NCBI RefSeq assembly: GCF_001279695.1
Contig: NZ_LGDD01000315.1
Location: forward strand, 1 to 52,861
DNA: 52,861 nt
Direction of reading: 5' to 3'
DNA from: Streptomyces sp. WM6378
GTDB taxonomy: Bacteria; Actinomycetota; Actinomycetes; Streptomycetales; Streptomycetaceae
Positions 7,683-15,683 of the stretch are shown here, piece by piece. The notes beneath the pieces are model-generated. The model saw nothing but the letters and a program-made list of their open reading frames with translations. It made no database searches and was not told the origin of the DNA. Within the stretch, counting starts at the first letter, position 1; every line of letters begins with the position of its first letter. The position numbers were made by a program, and so were the translations under genes.

Positions 7683-10376
7683 GTGGAGTTCCGCGTCCTG
7701 GGAACGGTGGCCGTGGCCAGCGAGGACGGCGCGTTCCTCGCGCTCGGCCCCGCCAAGCGCCGCAGCCTGCTAGCCATGCTCCTGCTCCAGCCCAACACCG
7801 CCGTACCCGTGGAACGCCTCACCGAGGCCCTGTGGGACGAAGAACCGCCCCTGCACTCCCGCACCGTCCTGCAGGGCCACGTCTCACGGCTGCGCGCCCT
7901 GCTCGCCGAGCACGGCGCCGAGGCGTACGGCATCGAACTGGCCACACAGGGACCCGCGTACGTCCTCCGGCTCCCCGAGACCCTCATCGACGCGCACCGC
8001 TTCGAAGAGCTCGTCACGCTCGCCCGCGGCCAGCGCCGCCCCGGCGACGCGGTGCTCATGCTGCGCGAGGCGCTCGCCCTGTGGCAGGGCCCCGCCCTCA
8101 CCGGCACCGTCACCAGCCCGCCCCTGCAAGCCGCGTCCCACACCCTCGAAGAGCTCAGGCTCGCCTCGGTGGAAGCCCTCGCCGAGGCGTACGGGGAACT
8201 CGGCGAGCACGGCCGGGCCGCCGCCGTGCTCCGCACCGAAGCCGTCGCCCACCCCCTGCGCGAGCCCCTCTCGGCCGCGCTGATGCTCGCCCTGAGCCGC
8301 TCGGGCCGCCAGTCCGACGCCCTCGAATGGTTCCACCGCACCCGCCGCCTGCTCGCCGACGAACTCGGCGTGGACCCGGGCCCCGCACTCTGTGAGGCAC
8401 ACGCCGAGATCCTGCGCACCGGCACCCCCGTCACCCCGCCCGCGCCGGCCGCCGCCGAACCCGAACTGACCGTCTCCATACCGGAGTTGCTGCCGCGCAG
8501 ACCCCGCGGTTTCAGCGGGCGGCAGGCCGAGCTCACCGCGCTCGGCCTGGCCACCGCCGGACAGTACGGCGCCATCGCGCTGGTCACCGGCGGCGCCGGC
8601 GTCGGCAAGACCGCGCTCGCCGTGCACTGGGCGCACGAGCGCCAGAGCGACTTCCCCGACGGCCGCCTCTTCGCCGACCTGTGCGGCTACAGCGACACCC
8701 CGGCCCGCCAAGTCACCGTCGTCCTGCGGGAGTTCCTGCTCGCCCTCGGCGTGCCCGTGCAGCGCATACCCGAGACCGAGGCCGGCATGGGGGCGCTCTA
8801 CCGCTCGCTCACCGCCGACCGCCGGATGCTGGTCGTGCTCGACAACGCCCGCGACTCCGAGCAGGTCCGCCCGCTGCTGCCCGGCGGCGACCACTGCGTC
8901 ACCCTGGTCACCAGCCGCGACCGGCTCGGCGGCCTCGTCGCCTCCGACGCCGCCCGCCCGGTCCGCCTGGACGAGCTGCCCGCCGCCGACTGCACCGCGC
9001 TGCTCGCCGCCGTCCTCGGCGAGGACCGGGTCGCCGCCGAACCCGAAGCCGCCGCCCGTCTCGCCGCGCTCTGCGACGGCCTCCCGCTCGCCCTGCGCGT
9101 CACCGCCGCCCGCCTCGCCGCCCGCCCCCAGTGGACGCTCGGCGCCCTCGCCAGTGAACTCGCCGACGAACAGCGCCGGTTGGGCCTCCTTCGCGTCGAG
9201 GACACCGGGGTCGCCGCCGCCCTGCGCCTGACCGTGCAGCAGCTGCCCGAGCAAGCCCGCCGGATGTTCCGCGCGCTCGGCCTGCACACCGGCTCCGAAC
9301 TCGACCGCTACACCGCGGCCGCGCTGGCCGGCTGCACCCCCGACCAGGCCGCCGCCGCCCTCGACCGGCTCGCCGCCGCCCACCTCGTCGTCGAATCCGG
9401 CCCGCACGGGTCCGACCCGCGCACCCGGCCGGACTCGTACACCCTCCACGACCTGGTACGCCTCTACGCCCGCGCGCTCGCCCCCGAGGCGGACCCCGAC
9501 GGCCTCGCCCGCCTCCTGGACCACTATCTGCACACCGGCCTCGTCGCGACCGCCACCGCCGAGCCCGGCAGCCAGCCCTGCTTCACACCGCCGCCCGGGG
9601 CCCGGCGGCCCGCCGCGGTGCGCGAGTTCGAGGACCGCCAAGCCGCGCTCGCCTGGTACGAGGCCGAACGGGCCACCCTGCGCGGGGCGGTCGCCGCCGC
9701 CGTCGCCGCCGGGATGCACGACCGCGCCTGGCGGCTCGTACTGCTCCAGTGGCCGCTCATCCTGTGGCGGGTCCGCGACGGCTGGGTGCCACTGCTCGAA
9801 CAGGCCCTGGAATCGGCCGAGTTGGAGCAGGAACTCGACGCGCAGTCCCGCACCCGCGCGCTGCTCGGCTGGGTCCTGCACGAGGAGGGCCGCTACGACG
9901 AGGCCCTCGCCCACCTGGAGAAGGCCCCCGACCTCGCCCGCCAGGCGGGCGACGTCACCAGCGAGGCCATCGCCCGCATCAACCTCGCCCTCATCCTCGT
10001 CAAGTACGGCGAGGTCGACCGGGCCGGCGACCTGCTCGGGCACGCCCTCACCCTGGCCGGACGGGCCCGCGACCGCTCCACCGAGATGCTCGCCCACCAG
10101 CACCTGGCCCGCCACTTCCTGACCGCTGGCGCCTACGACCTCGCGAGGGAGCACTCCCTGCGCGGCCTCGAACTCGGCCCCTCGCCCGAGGCGATCCCGC
10201 GCCGGGTGCTGCTGCGCACCAGCTACGGCGAGGCGCTGGCCGGCCTCGGCCGCACCGAGGAAGCCCGCCGCCAGCTCACCGACGCGGCCCGCGAGGCCGA
10301 CGACCACGGCTACGAGGAGGGCGCGGCGGCGGCCCGCGCCAACTTGGCGAACCTGGAGGGACTGCCGCCCGCGTAG
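7683..10376 (+). CDS. Large SARP-family regulator (AfsR-like: wHTH, BTAD, NB-ARC, TPR)
   Basis: 897-residue transcriptional activator. Order of domains: OmpR-type winged helix (about 1-95; LGPAKRRSLLAMLLL, VERLTEALW), bacterial transcriptional activation domain (about 96-245; HRFEELV, WFHRTRRLLADELGVDPGP), NB-ARC ATPase with P-loop GGAGVGKTAL at about 303-312 and VVLDN Walker B, then a TPR-rich C-terminal half including RTRALLGWVLHEEGRYDEAL. The layout matches AfsR and related global regulators of secondary metabolism, which bind direct repeats near -35. The start is a GTG with a purine-rich upstream stretch. No biosynthetic cluster adjoins it. The downstream intergenic region carries direct repeats that may be its targets. 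It is not identified as AfsR itself. Confidence 0.9.
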   Translation: MEFRVLGTVAVASEDGAFLALGPAKRRSLLAMLLLQPNTAVPVERLTEALWDEEPPLHSRTVLQGHVSRLRALLAEHGAEAYGIELATQGPAYVLRLPETLIDAHRFEELVTLARGQRRPGDAVLMLREALALWQGPALTGTVTSPPLQAASHTLEELRLASVEALAEAYGELGEHGRAAAVLRTEAVAHPLREPLSAALMLALSRSGRQSDALEWFHRTRRLLADELGVDPGPALCEAHAEILRTGTPVTPPAPAAAEPELTVSIPELLPRRPRGFSGRQAELTALGLATAGQYGAIALVTGGAGVGKTALAVHWAHERQSDFPDGRLFADLCGYSDTPARQVTVVLREFLLALGVPVQRIPETEAGMGALYRSLTADRRMLVVLDNARDSEQVRPLLPGGDHCVTLVTSRDRLGGLVASDAARPVRLDELPAADCTALLAAVLGEDRVAAEPEAAARLAALCDGLPLALRVTAARLAARPQWTLGALASELADEQRRLGLLRVEDTGVAAALRLTVQQLPEQARRMFRALGLHTGSELDRYTAAALAGCTPDQAAAALDRLAAAHLVVESGPHGSDPRTRPDSYTLHDLVRLYARALAPEADPDGLARLLDHYLHTGLVATATAEPGSQPCFTPPPGARRPAAVREFEDRQAALAWYEAERATLRGAVAAAVAAGMHDRAWRLVLLQWPLILWRVRDGWVPLLEQALESAELEQELDAQSRTRALLGWVLHEEGRYDEALAHLEKAPDLARQAGDVTSEAIARINLALILVKYGEVDRAGDLLGHALTLAGRARDRSTEMLAHQHLARHFLTAGAYDLAREHSLRGLELGPSPEAIPRRVLLRTSYGEALAGLGRTEEARRQLTDAAREADDHGYEEGAAAARANLANLEGLPPA

Positions 10377-10482
10377 CCTTGGCCGGCTCGACTCGACTCG
10401 ACTCGCAACGACGCGCCGCCTCGTGCCGAACGTCTTGCCTTCACGGGCGCGTTAGCCGAACGATAGGAACGCCCACGAGGCT

Positions 10483-10554
10483 GGTGCGGCACATGGGCTC
10501 GGCGCACATACGCACTTGATGGTGGTGCGGCACATGGGCCCAGCACACATACGC
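10483..10554 (+). repeat. Pair of 31-bp direct repeats, 41-bp period, plus a third partial copy
   Basis: Near-identical 31-mers begin at 10483 and 10524 with core GGTGCGGCACATGGG then CACATACGC. A third partial core, GCGGCACATG, begins at 10560. They fill the gap between the SARP gene and the lipoprotein gene. This is not a coding region and not CRISPR-like (only two copies, no uniform spacers). Confidence 0.8.
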
Positions 10555-10577
10555 CGCACGCGGCACATGTACTTGAC

Positions 10578-10601
10578 CGCTTGATTGCTTGATCGCTTGA
10601 T
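10578..10601 (+). repeat. Three tandem 8-bp units (NGCTTGAT)
   Basis: CGCTTGAT, TGCTTGAT and CGCTTGAT abut one another 18 bp before the lipoprotein start. They are unusually AT-rich for this genome and resemble small iterons for a regulator. The rest of the 242-bp gap (10377-10482) has a CTCGA run near 10387 and nothing else evident. Confidence 0.75.
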
Positions 10602-10618
10602 TCGGAGTAGGGGACGCG

Positions 10619-11404
10619 ATGCGCAGGGCCCGGGGCAGGGGGGCGGCCATAGTCGGCCTCGCCGTGCTGCTCGGCGCGCTCACCGCCTGCACGGACCGCG
10701 TGCCCGCCGCCGCTCCGGGCACCGGTACGACAACGGTGTCGCACAGCTCCGGCGCGCCCCGCTCCGGCGCCGCGCAGCAGACTCCGCCCGACCCGTCCGC
10801 CCCCGCGACCGGCCGAAGCACGGCCGCGCAGAGCCCGCAGCCCGGTGCCGGTCCCGCGACCCCGCCCGCCCCGTCCTCGGCCAGCCCGACGCCGTCCGTC
10901 CCCGGGACGGACACCCGCACGGGCCCGTTCGACGACGGCGGTGAGGACGCCCGTGTCTTCTGCTCGCCCAGCGCGCTGTCGCTCACGTTCCGCACCGGGG
11001 GCGACGTCCGTGGCGGGGCGGGCTCCCGTCCCGGCGCGGACGTGCGGACCGCCGGCGACGCGGTCCTGGTGGTCCGCAACACCTCCGGCCACACCTGCGT
11101 CCTGCACGGCGCCCCGACGCTGACCATCCTCGACGACAGCGGCCAAGGCTCCCCGCTCGTCTCGACCCCGGTCAAGCCGTTCGCGAAGCCCTTCGCCCTG
11201 CACCCCGGCGCGAACGGGGTCGCCAAGGTGCACTACACCCCGCTCCGCGGCTGCCCGGCCCGGGGCTCGACGGTGCGCGTGACGCTGCCCGGCTCCGACA
11301 CCGTGAACACCGTGGCGGTCCTGGACACCCACGGCCGCCCGGCCGCACTGCCCCTGTGCGGCCCGGCCCCGCGCACCGGGCCGTTCAGGCCGGGCTTCGG
11401 CTAG
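10619..11404 (+). CDS. DUF4232-domain lipoprotein
   Basis: 261 residues, exported and lipid-anchored. An Arg-rich N terminus, a hydrophobic helix and the lipobox LTAC (Cys at about residue 24) form a type II signal peptide. A long Pro/Ser/Thr/Ala-rich linker to about residue 105 follows, then a beta-rich DUF4232 domain with four Cys (VFCSPSA, TCVLHGAP, YTPLRGCP, LPLCGP). DUF4232 is typical of secreted Streptomyces and Mycobacterium proteins of unknown role; the two Cys pairs probably form disulfides. The start is the ATG at 10619, with GGAG about 10 nt upstream. The upstream direct repeats suggest specific regulation. Confidence 0.85.
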   Translation: MRRARGRGAAIVGLAVLLGALTACTDRVPAAAPGTGTTTVSHSSGAPRSGAAQQTPPDPSAPATGRSTAAQSPQPGAGPATPPAPSSASPTPSVPGTDTRTGPFDDGGEDARVFCSPSALSLTFRTGGDVRGGAGSRPGADVRTAGDAVLVVRNTSGHTCVLHGAPTLTILDDSGQGSPLVSTPVKPFAKPFALHPGANGVAKVHYTPLRGCPARGSTVRVTLPGSDTVNTVAVLDTHGRPAALPLCGPAPRTGPFRPGFG

Positions 11405-11421
11405 GCCCGGCTTCGGCTAGG
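11391..11421 (+). repeat. Tandem duplication at the 3' end of the lipoprotein gene
   Basis: A roughly 15-bp unit, CGGGCTTCGGCTAGG / CCGGCTTCGGCTAGG, is repeated head-to-tail so that the stop codon TAG occurs twice. It is a small slippage event of no evident consequence. Confidence 0.6.
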
Positions 11422-13237
11422 AGGCCCCGGCCGCGTCCATCCCGGCGAGCACCAGCGGCAGCCTGCTCGCGCCGCCCTCGGTGAGGCGTACGGGGACGCC
11501 CCAGTCCTGCTGGTGGACGTGGCAGGCCGGGTATTCGTTCGCAGGGTCGTCGTCGCACGAGGCCGCCATCGCCGACACGTGCAGCACTCCCTCGGCGACC
11601 TCCGGGTTCAGGCTGAGCTCGCGCGCGAGGTCGGTGCCGGTGCCCTCGCCCGCGAGCAGCAGCTCGGGCGGGGTCGAGGAGACGAGCAGCCGGGTGGAGG
11701 GACCGTACCGGGTGTCCAGCTTCTGCCCGGCGGGCGCCTGGAACACGACGTCCAACCGGAGCCTGCCCGGGGCGACTTCGGTCGCCGAACGCTGGGTGCG
11801 GTGCGCCACGGCCTCCACCCGTACGGCCTCCTCGGGCAGCCGCAGCCGGGTCAGCCGGTGCCGCGCCGACTCGACGACGACGATGTCGTCCCCGGCGAGC
11901 ACCGCGTCGCTCGGCTCCCTCAAGTCCGTTGCCAGCGTGGTCACTTCACCGCTGGCCGGGTCGTAGCGGCGCAGCGCGTGGTTGTACGTGTCCGCGACGG
12001 CGACCGAGCCGTCCGGCAGCGCGGTGACCCCGAGCGGGTGCTGGAGCAGCGCCTGCGCGGCGTCCCCGTCCCGGTGCCCGAAGTCGAAGAGCCCGGTCCC
12101 GACGGCGGTGTGCACCACCCCGTCAGCGTCGACGTAGCGCAGCGCGGAGGTCTCCGAGTCGGCGACCCAGAGCCGGTCCTCGGTGGCCGCGAGGCCCGAC
12201 GGCTGCGCGAACCAGGCCTCGGCGCCGGGCCCGTCGACCAGCCCCTCGTTGGTGGTCCCGGCCGCGACCTCGACGGTCTTCGTCTCGGGGTCGTACGTCC
12301 ACAGCTGGTGCACGCCCGCCATGGCGATCCACACCTTGCCCCGCCACCAGGCGACGTCCCAGGGCGAGGACAGGTCCACTTCGAGCGCGGGCCCCGACGT
12401 CGGCTGCCCCTGCCACCACTGCTTCCCGGTCCCGGCGAGCAACTCGATCCCACCACTCACCGGGTCGAAGGAACGCAGCGCATGATGCACGGTGTCGGCG
12501 ACGACAACCCTCCCGTCCGGGAGCAGCGCGAGGCCCTGGGGCTCCTTGAACTGTCCGTCCCCGCCGATCCGCCGCACGACGCTCTCCCCGTCCGGGCCGA
12601 GCTCGACCAACTGGTGGCGGGTGGTATCGGACACCAGGAAGTTCCCGCTGGGCAGCACGATCGCCTTGCCCGGGAAGCGCAGGTCGGTGGCGACCGGCTC
12701 CGGCGGCACGTACGGCCCGTCCCCGCGCCGCAGCGTCCCCTTCGCCCCGTGCTCGGCCTCCAGCTCCTCGACGAGCCGCTCGATGGCGTGAGCATGCCCC
12801 TCGCCGGCGTGCTGGGCGACGATGTACCCCTCGGGGTCGATCACGACGAGCGTGGGCCAGGCCCGCACCGCGTACTGCTTCCAGGTCGCGAGCTCGGGAT
12901 CGTCGAGCACGGGGTGCTCCACCCCGTACCGCTCCACGGCGTCGACGACGGCCTGGTGCTCGGCCTCGTGCACGAACTTGGGCGAGTGCACGCCGACGAT
13001 CACGACGGTGTCCCGGTGCTTCTCCTCCAGCTCGCGGAGCTCGTCGAGCACGTGGAGGCAGTTGATGCAGCAGAAGGTCCAGAAATCGAGAATCACTGTG
13101 CGCCCGCGCAGCTCGGCGAGGCTCAGTTCCTTCCCACCGGTGTTCAGCCAGCCGCCCTTGCCGATCAGCTCGGGGGCACGGACTCGGGCACGGCGGGGGG
13201 CGGGCGCGGGGGTGGGCGCCGGGGCGGCATCGTTCAT
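11417..13237 (-). CDS. Thioredoxin-like/NHL-repeat protein (NHLRC2 type)
   Basis: 606 residues. An N-terminal thioredoxin-like domain (about 20-165) has the unusual redox motif WTFCCINCLHVLDEL, that is CCINC instead of CGPC. It is followed by an NHL beta-propeller of about six blades (GNFLVSDTTRHQLVEL, GRVVVADTVHHALRSFD, WVADSETSALRYVD, VAVADTYNHALRRYD) and a C-terminal beta domain. The architecture equals eukaryotic NHLRC2, a thiol-redox scaffold of uncertain substrate. There is no signal peptide, so it should be cytoplasmic. The start is the ATG at 13237. It is divergent from the LURP-one gene and convergent with the lipoprotein gene. Confidence 0.88.
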   Translation of the reverse strand: MNDAAPAPTPAPAPRRARVRAPELIGKGGWLNTGGKELSLAELRGRTVILDFWTFCCINCLHVLDELRELEEKHRDTVVIVGVHSPKFVHEAEHQAVVDAVERYGVEHPVLDDPELATWKQYAVRAWPTLVVIDPEGYIVAQHAGEGHAHAIERLVEELEAEHGAKGTLRRGDGPYVPPEPVATDLRFPGKAIVLPSGNFLVSDTTRHQLVELGPDGESVVRRIGGDGQFKEPQGLALLPDGRVVVADTVHHALRSFDPVSGGIELLAGTGKQWWQGQPTSGPALEVDLSSPWDVAWWRGKVWIAMAGVHQLWTYDPETKTVEVAAGTTNEGLVDGPGAEAWFAQPSGLAATEDRLWVADSETSALRYVDADGVVHTAVGTGLFDFGHRDGDAAQALLQHPLGVTALPDGSVAVADTYNHALRRYDPASGEVTTLATDLREPSDAVLAGDDIVVVESARHRLTRLRLPEEAVRVEAVAHRTQRSATEVAPGRLRLDVVFQAPAGQKLDTRYGPSTRLLVSSTPPELLLAGEGTGTDLARELSLNPEVAEGVLHVSAMAASCDDDPANEYPACHVHQQDWGVPVRLTEGGASRLPLVLAGMDAAGAS

Positions 13238-13314
13238 GGTTCAAGCTTGCCATCCCGGTATGAACACCTTGTGTCGCCGTTCGGCGGGGCCCCCGCGCGG
13301 GCAGGGGTGTCCCC

Positions 13315-13812
13315 ATGAAATACCTCGTGCGGGACAAGATCTTCGCCATCGGTGACGACTACTGGATCGAGACCGAGGACGGCCGCCAGGCGTTCCTCGC
13401 CGACGGCAAGGCGCTGCGGCTGCGCGACACCCTGGAGCTGAAGGACCCGTCGGGGCGGGTGCTGATCACGCTGCGGGAGAAGATGTTCAGCCTGCGGGAC
13501 GCGATGACCATCGAGCGGGACGACCAGACCCTCGCGAAGGTCCGCCGCAAGCGCCTCTCGCTGCTGCGCAACCACTACCGGGTCAGCCTGGTCGAGGGCA
13601 CCGAGCTCGACGTGACGGGCAGGATCCTGGACCGCGAGTTCACCGTCGAGTACGACGGTGAACTGCTGGCCCACGTGTCGCGCAAGTGGTTCCGGGTCCG
13701 CGAGACGTACGCGGTGAACGTCGTACGGGAGGACGCGGACGCGGCACTGCTGCTCGCGGTGGTGATCTGCGTGATCCGCATGGACGAGAAGGAGCGCGGT
13801 CACGAGGACTGA
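13315..13812 (+). CDS. LURP-one-related (scramblase-like beta-barrel) protein
   Basis: 165 residues with the tubby-like fold signature: MKYLVRDKIFAIGDDYWIE, then FLADGKALRLRDTLELKD, RVLITLREKMFSLRDAM and a C-terminal hydrophobic helix ALLLAVVICVI. This family is related to phospholipid scramblases. Bacterial members have no established function but may bind lipid or nucleotide. GCAGGGGTG before the ATG serves as ribosome site. It is a single-gene unit, convergent with the amidase gene 16 bp away. Confidence 0.85.
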   Translation: MKYLVRDKIFAIGDDYWIETEDGRQAFLADGKALRLRDTLELKDPSGRVLITLREKMFSLRDAMTIERDDQTLAKVRRKRLSLLRNHYRVSLVEGTELDVTGRILDREFTVEYDGELLAHVSRKWFRVRETYAVNVVREDADAALLLAVVICVIRMDEKERGHED

Positions 13813-13828
13813 GCGGGCCCGTGGAGGC

Positions 13829-14623
13829 TCACCTCTTGGGCGTGTCCAGGCCCAGCACCCGGTCCTTCAGGGCCGGAAACGCCTCGCGGGTGTCGAAGAC
13901 CTTCGCGGGGTCGAGATCCACGGTCAGGATCTCCTCGCCGGGGCCGGCCTCCGCGAGGACCTCGCCCCAGGGGTCCACCACGATGCTGTGGCCCGCCTGC
14001 TCGACCCCCGCATGCGTCCCCGCCGTGCCACAGGCCAGCACGTACGCCTGGTTCTCGACCGCTCGGGCGCGGGCGAGCAGCGTCCAGTGGGCGCGGCGGC
14101 GCTCGGGCCAGCCGGCCGGGATCACGAAGGCGTGGGCGCCCGCGTCGACGAGGCCCCGGAACAGTTCGGGGAAGCGGAGGTCGTAGCAGGTGGCCAGGCC
14201 CAGGGTGAGGTCGGGCAGCGGGACGGTGACCAGGTCCTCGCCCGCGCCCATCAGGACGGCCTCGCCCTTGTCGAAGCCGAAGCGGTGGATCTTCCGGTAG
14301 CTGTGCGCGAGTTCGCCGTCGGGCGAGAAGACGAGGGAGGTGTTGTAGAGCGCGCCGTCCTCGCCCCGCTCCGGAACGGACCCGGCGTGCAGCCAGATCC
14401 CGGCGTCCCGGGCCGCCTCGGACATCGCCTGGGCCGTGGTGCCGCGCAGCGTCTCCGCCTCGTCCGCGAAGAGTTCGTACGCGAACGCCCCGACCGTCCA
14501 CAGCTCGGGGAGCACGACCAGATCGCTGCTCCTCAGCTCCCGGATCAGCGAACCCACCCGCTCGCGGCGGGAATTGACGGATTCATACGGGTTTACATCG
14601 ATCTGAATGAGCGAGGCGCGCAC
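13829..14623 (-). CDS. Carbon-nitrogen hydrolase (nitrilase superfamily, NIT2/omega-amidase-like)
   Basis: 264 residues, one CN-hydrolase domain. The catalytic Glu-Lys-Cys triad is visible: Glu in VVLPELW (about 40), Lys in YRKIHRFGFD (about 110) and Cys in LATCYDLRFPE (about 145). The second conserved Glu region (PGEEILTVDLD) is also present. Closest in style to omega-amidase/deaminated-glutathione amidase-type enzymes that clear dead-end amides; exact substrate not deducible. The GTG at 14623 is taken as start because it gives MRASLIQIDVN, the canonical first strand of the fold. Confidence 0.88.
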   Translation of the reverse strand: MRASLIQIDVNPYESVNSRRERVGSLIRELRSSDLVVLPELWTVGAFAYELFADEAETLRGTTAQAMSEAARDAGIWLHAGSVPERGEDGALYNTSLVFSPDGELAHSYRKIHRFGFDKGEAVLMGAGEDLVTVPLPDLTLGLATCYDLRFPELFRGLVDAGAHAFVIPAGWPERRRAHWTLLARARAVENQAYVLACGTAGTHAGVEQAGHSIVVDPWGEVLAEAGPGEEILTVDLDPAKVFDTREAFPALKDRVLGLDTPKR

Positions 14624-14819
14624 GGTACCACCGTCCTGGCTTTCGAGCCGTCAGCACTATGGGAAACAGCCTACGATCGTCATACGAAAGCACTGCCGGG
14701 GTGCTGCCCGGCAGCGTACTGTGACTTTCCGGGGGAAACCCCCGGACCCCCCAAGCCACCAATCCTCCCACGCAGTCCCGCAGTCCAGCCCGCGTACAAA
14801 AGAACCGCCGAGGGGTCCC

Positions 14820-15644
14820 GTGACCGTCCATCCCAGCCTTCAGACCTACGCCGATGCCTGGACCCACTCCATCGAGGCGATATCGGAGCTGGTGCAACCG
14901 CTCGTCGAGGGCGAGTGGAACCGTGCGACGCCCTGCCCCAACTGGTCGGTGCGGGACATCGTGTCGCACGTCATCGGCATGGAGTGCGAGCAGCTGGGCG
15001 ATCCGAGGCCGATCCACACCCTGCCGCGCGACATCTTCCACGTACAGACCGAGCTCGCTCGCTACATGGAGATGCAGGTCGATGTGCGCCGGCACCACAC
15101 GGCGCCGGAGATGACCTCCGAGCTGGAGTACACGATCATTCGCCGGGCGCGTCAGCTGCGCAACGAGAACCGGGACCCCGAGACCAAGGTGCGCGCCCCG
15201 CTCGGCGCCGAGCAGACCCTGGAACTCGCGCTGCGGATGAGGGCGTTCGATGTGTGGGTGCACGAGCAGGATCTGCGCTGGGCCCTCAACAAGCCGGGAA
15301 ACCTCGACTCTCCGGGCGCGTACGTGGCCCGTGACATCCTGCTGCACACACTGCCCCGGGTCGTCGCGAAGGACGCGGGCGCGCCGCCCAGCTCCGCCGT
15401 CGTCTTCGACATCCACGGGCCGGTGGAGTTCCTGCGCACGGTGCGGGTCGACGCGGACGGGCACGGCACGGTCGACGGCGCGCCCTCGCTGGGCCCGCTG
15501 GTCACCCTGGCCATGGACTGGGAGACCTTCGTACGCCTGGCGTGCGGCCGGGTCCGCCCGCACGCGGTCGTCGACCGGGTGAAGGCGGAGGGCGACCAGG
15601 CGCTGGCGGACGCGATCCTGCGGGCGTTCGCGGTCACCCCGTAA
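14820..15644 (+). CDS. Maleylpyruvate isomerase family, mycothiol-dependent enzyme
   Basis: 274 residues. An N-terminal DinB-like four-helix domain with ATPCPNWSVRDIVSHVIGME (about 35-55) is followed by an MDMPI_C-type domain. Family members use mycothiol as cofactor for isomerisation or S-transfer and have a metal site formed by His residues of the bundle. The GTG start at 14820 (MTVHPSLQTYADAW) has a GAGGGG ribosome site. A longer frame from 14607 begins with non-protein-like sequence and overlaps the divergent amidase start. The substrate may not be maleylpyruvate. The 196-bp divergent gap before it shows no obvious operator. Confidence 0.85.
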   Translation: MTVHPSLQTYADAWTHSIEAISELVQPLVEGEWNRATPCPNWSVRDIVSHVIGMECEQLGDPRPIHTLPRDIFHVQTELARYMEMQVDVRRHHTAPEMTSELEYTIIRRARQLRNENRDPETKVRAPLGAEQTLELALRMRAFDVWVHEQDLRWALNKPGNLDSPGAYVARDILLHTLPRVVAKDAGAPPSSAVVFDIHGPVEFLRTVRVDADGHGTVDGAPSLGPLVTLAMDWETFVRLACGRVRPHAVVDRVKAEGDQALADAILRAFAVTP

Positions 15645-15683
15645 GCGATTACGGCGTTATGGGTCGCACCGCCGAGGCCCCGG

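Noticed and set aside
7884..10307. 807-codon antisense open frame opposite the SARP gene, and similar long frames at 11513-13318, 24704-26434, 26449-28899, 33183-35723 and 48054-50090
   Set aside because: They mirror well-supported genes, have Gly/Arg/Val or Arg/Pro-rich translations with no domains, and arise from the lack of stop codons in very GC-rich DNA.
7683..10376. SARP regulator as the marker of an antibiotic biosynthetic cluster
   Set aside because: None of the neighbouring genes encodes a polyketide, peptide or terpene enzyme; the regulator probably acts on distant genes.
10483..10601. Direct repeats as a CRISPR array
   Set aside because: Only two full copies with a 10-bp gap, a different short tandem next to them, and no cas genes.
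14607..14819. N-terminal extension of the MDMPI-family protein from 14607
   Set aside because: The extension is low-complexity, overlaps the divergent amidase start, and the GTG at 14820 has a ribosome site and the proper domain start.
12295..15025. TCCACA cores inside genes (for example near 12300, 14500 and 15015) as DnaA boxes
   Set aside because: They lie in coding sequence and do not match the full 9-mer TTNTCCACA.
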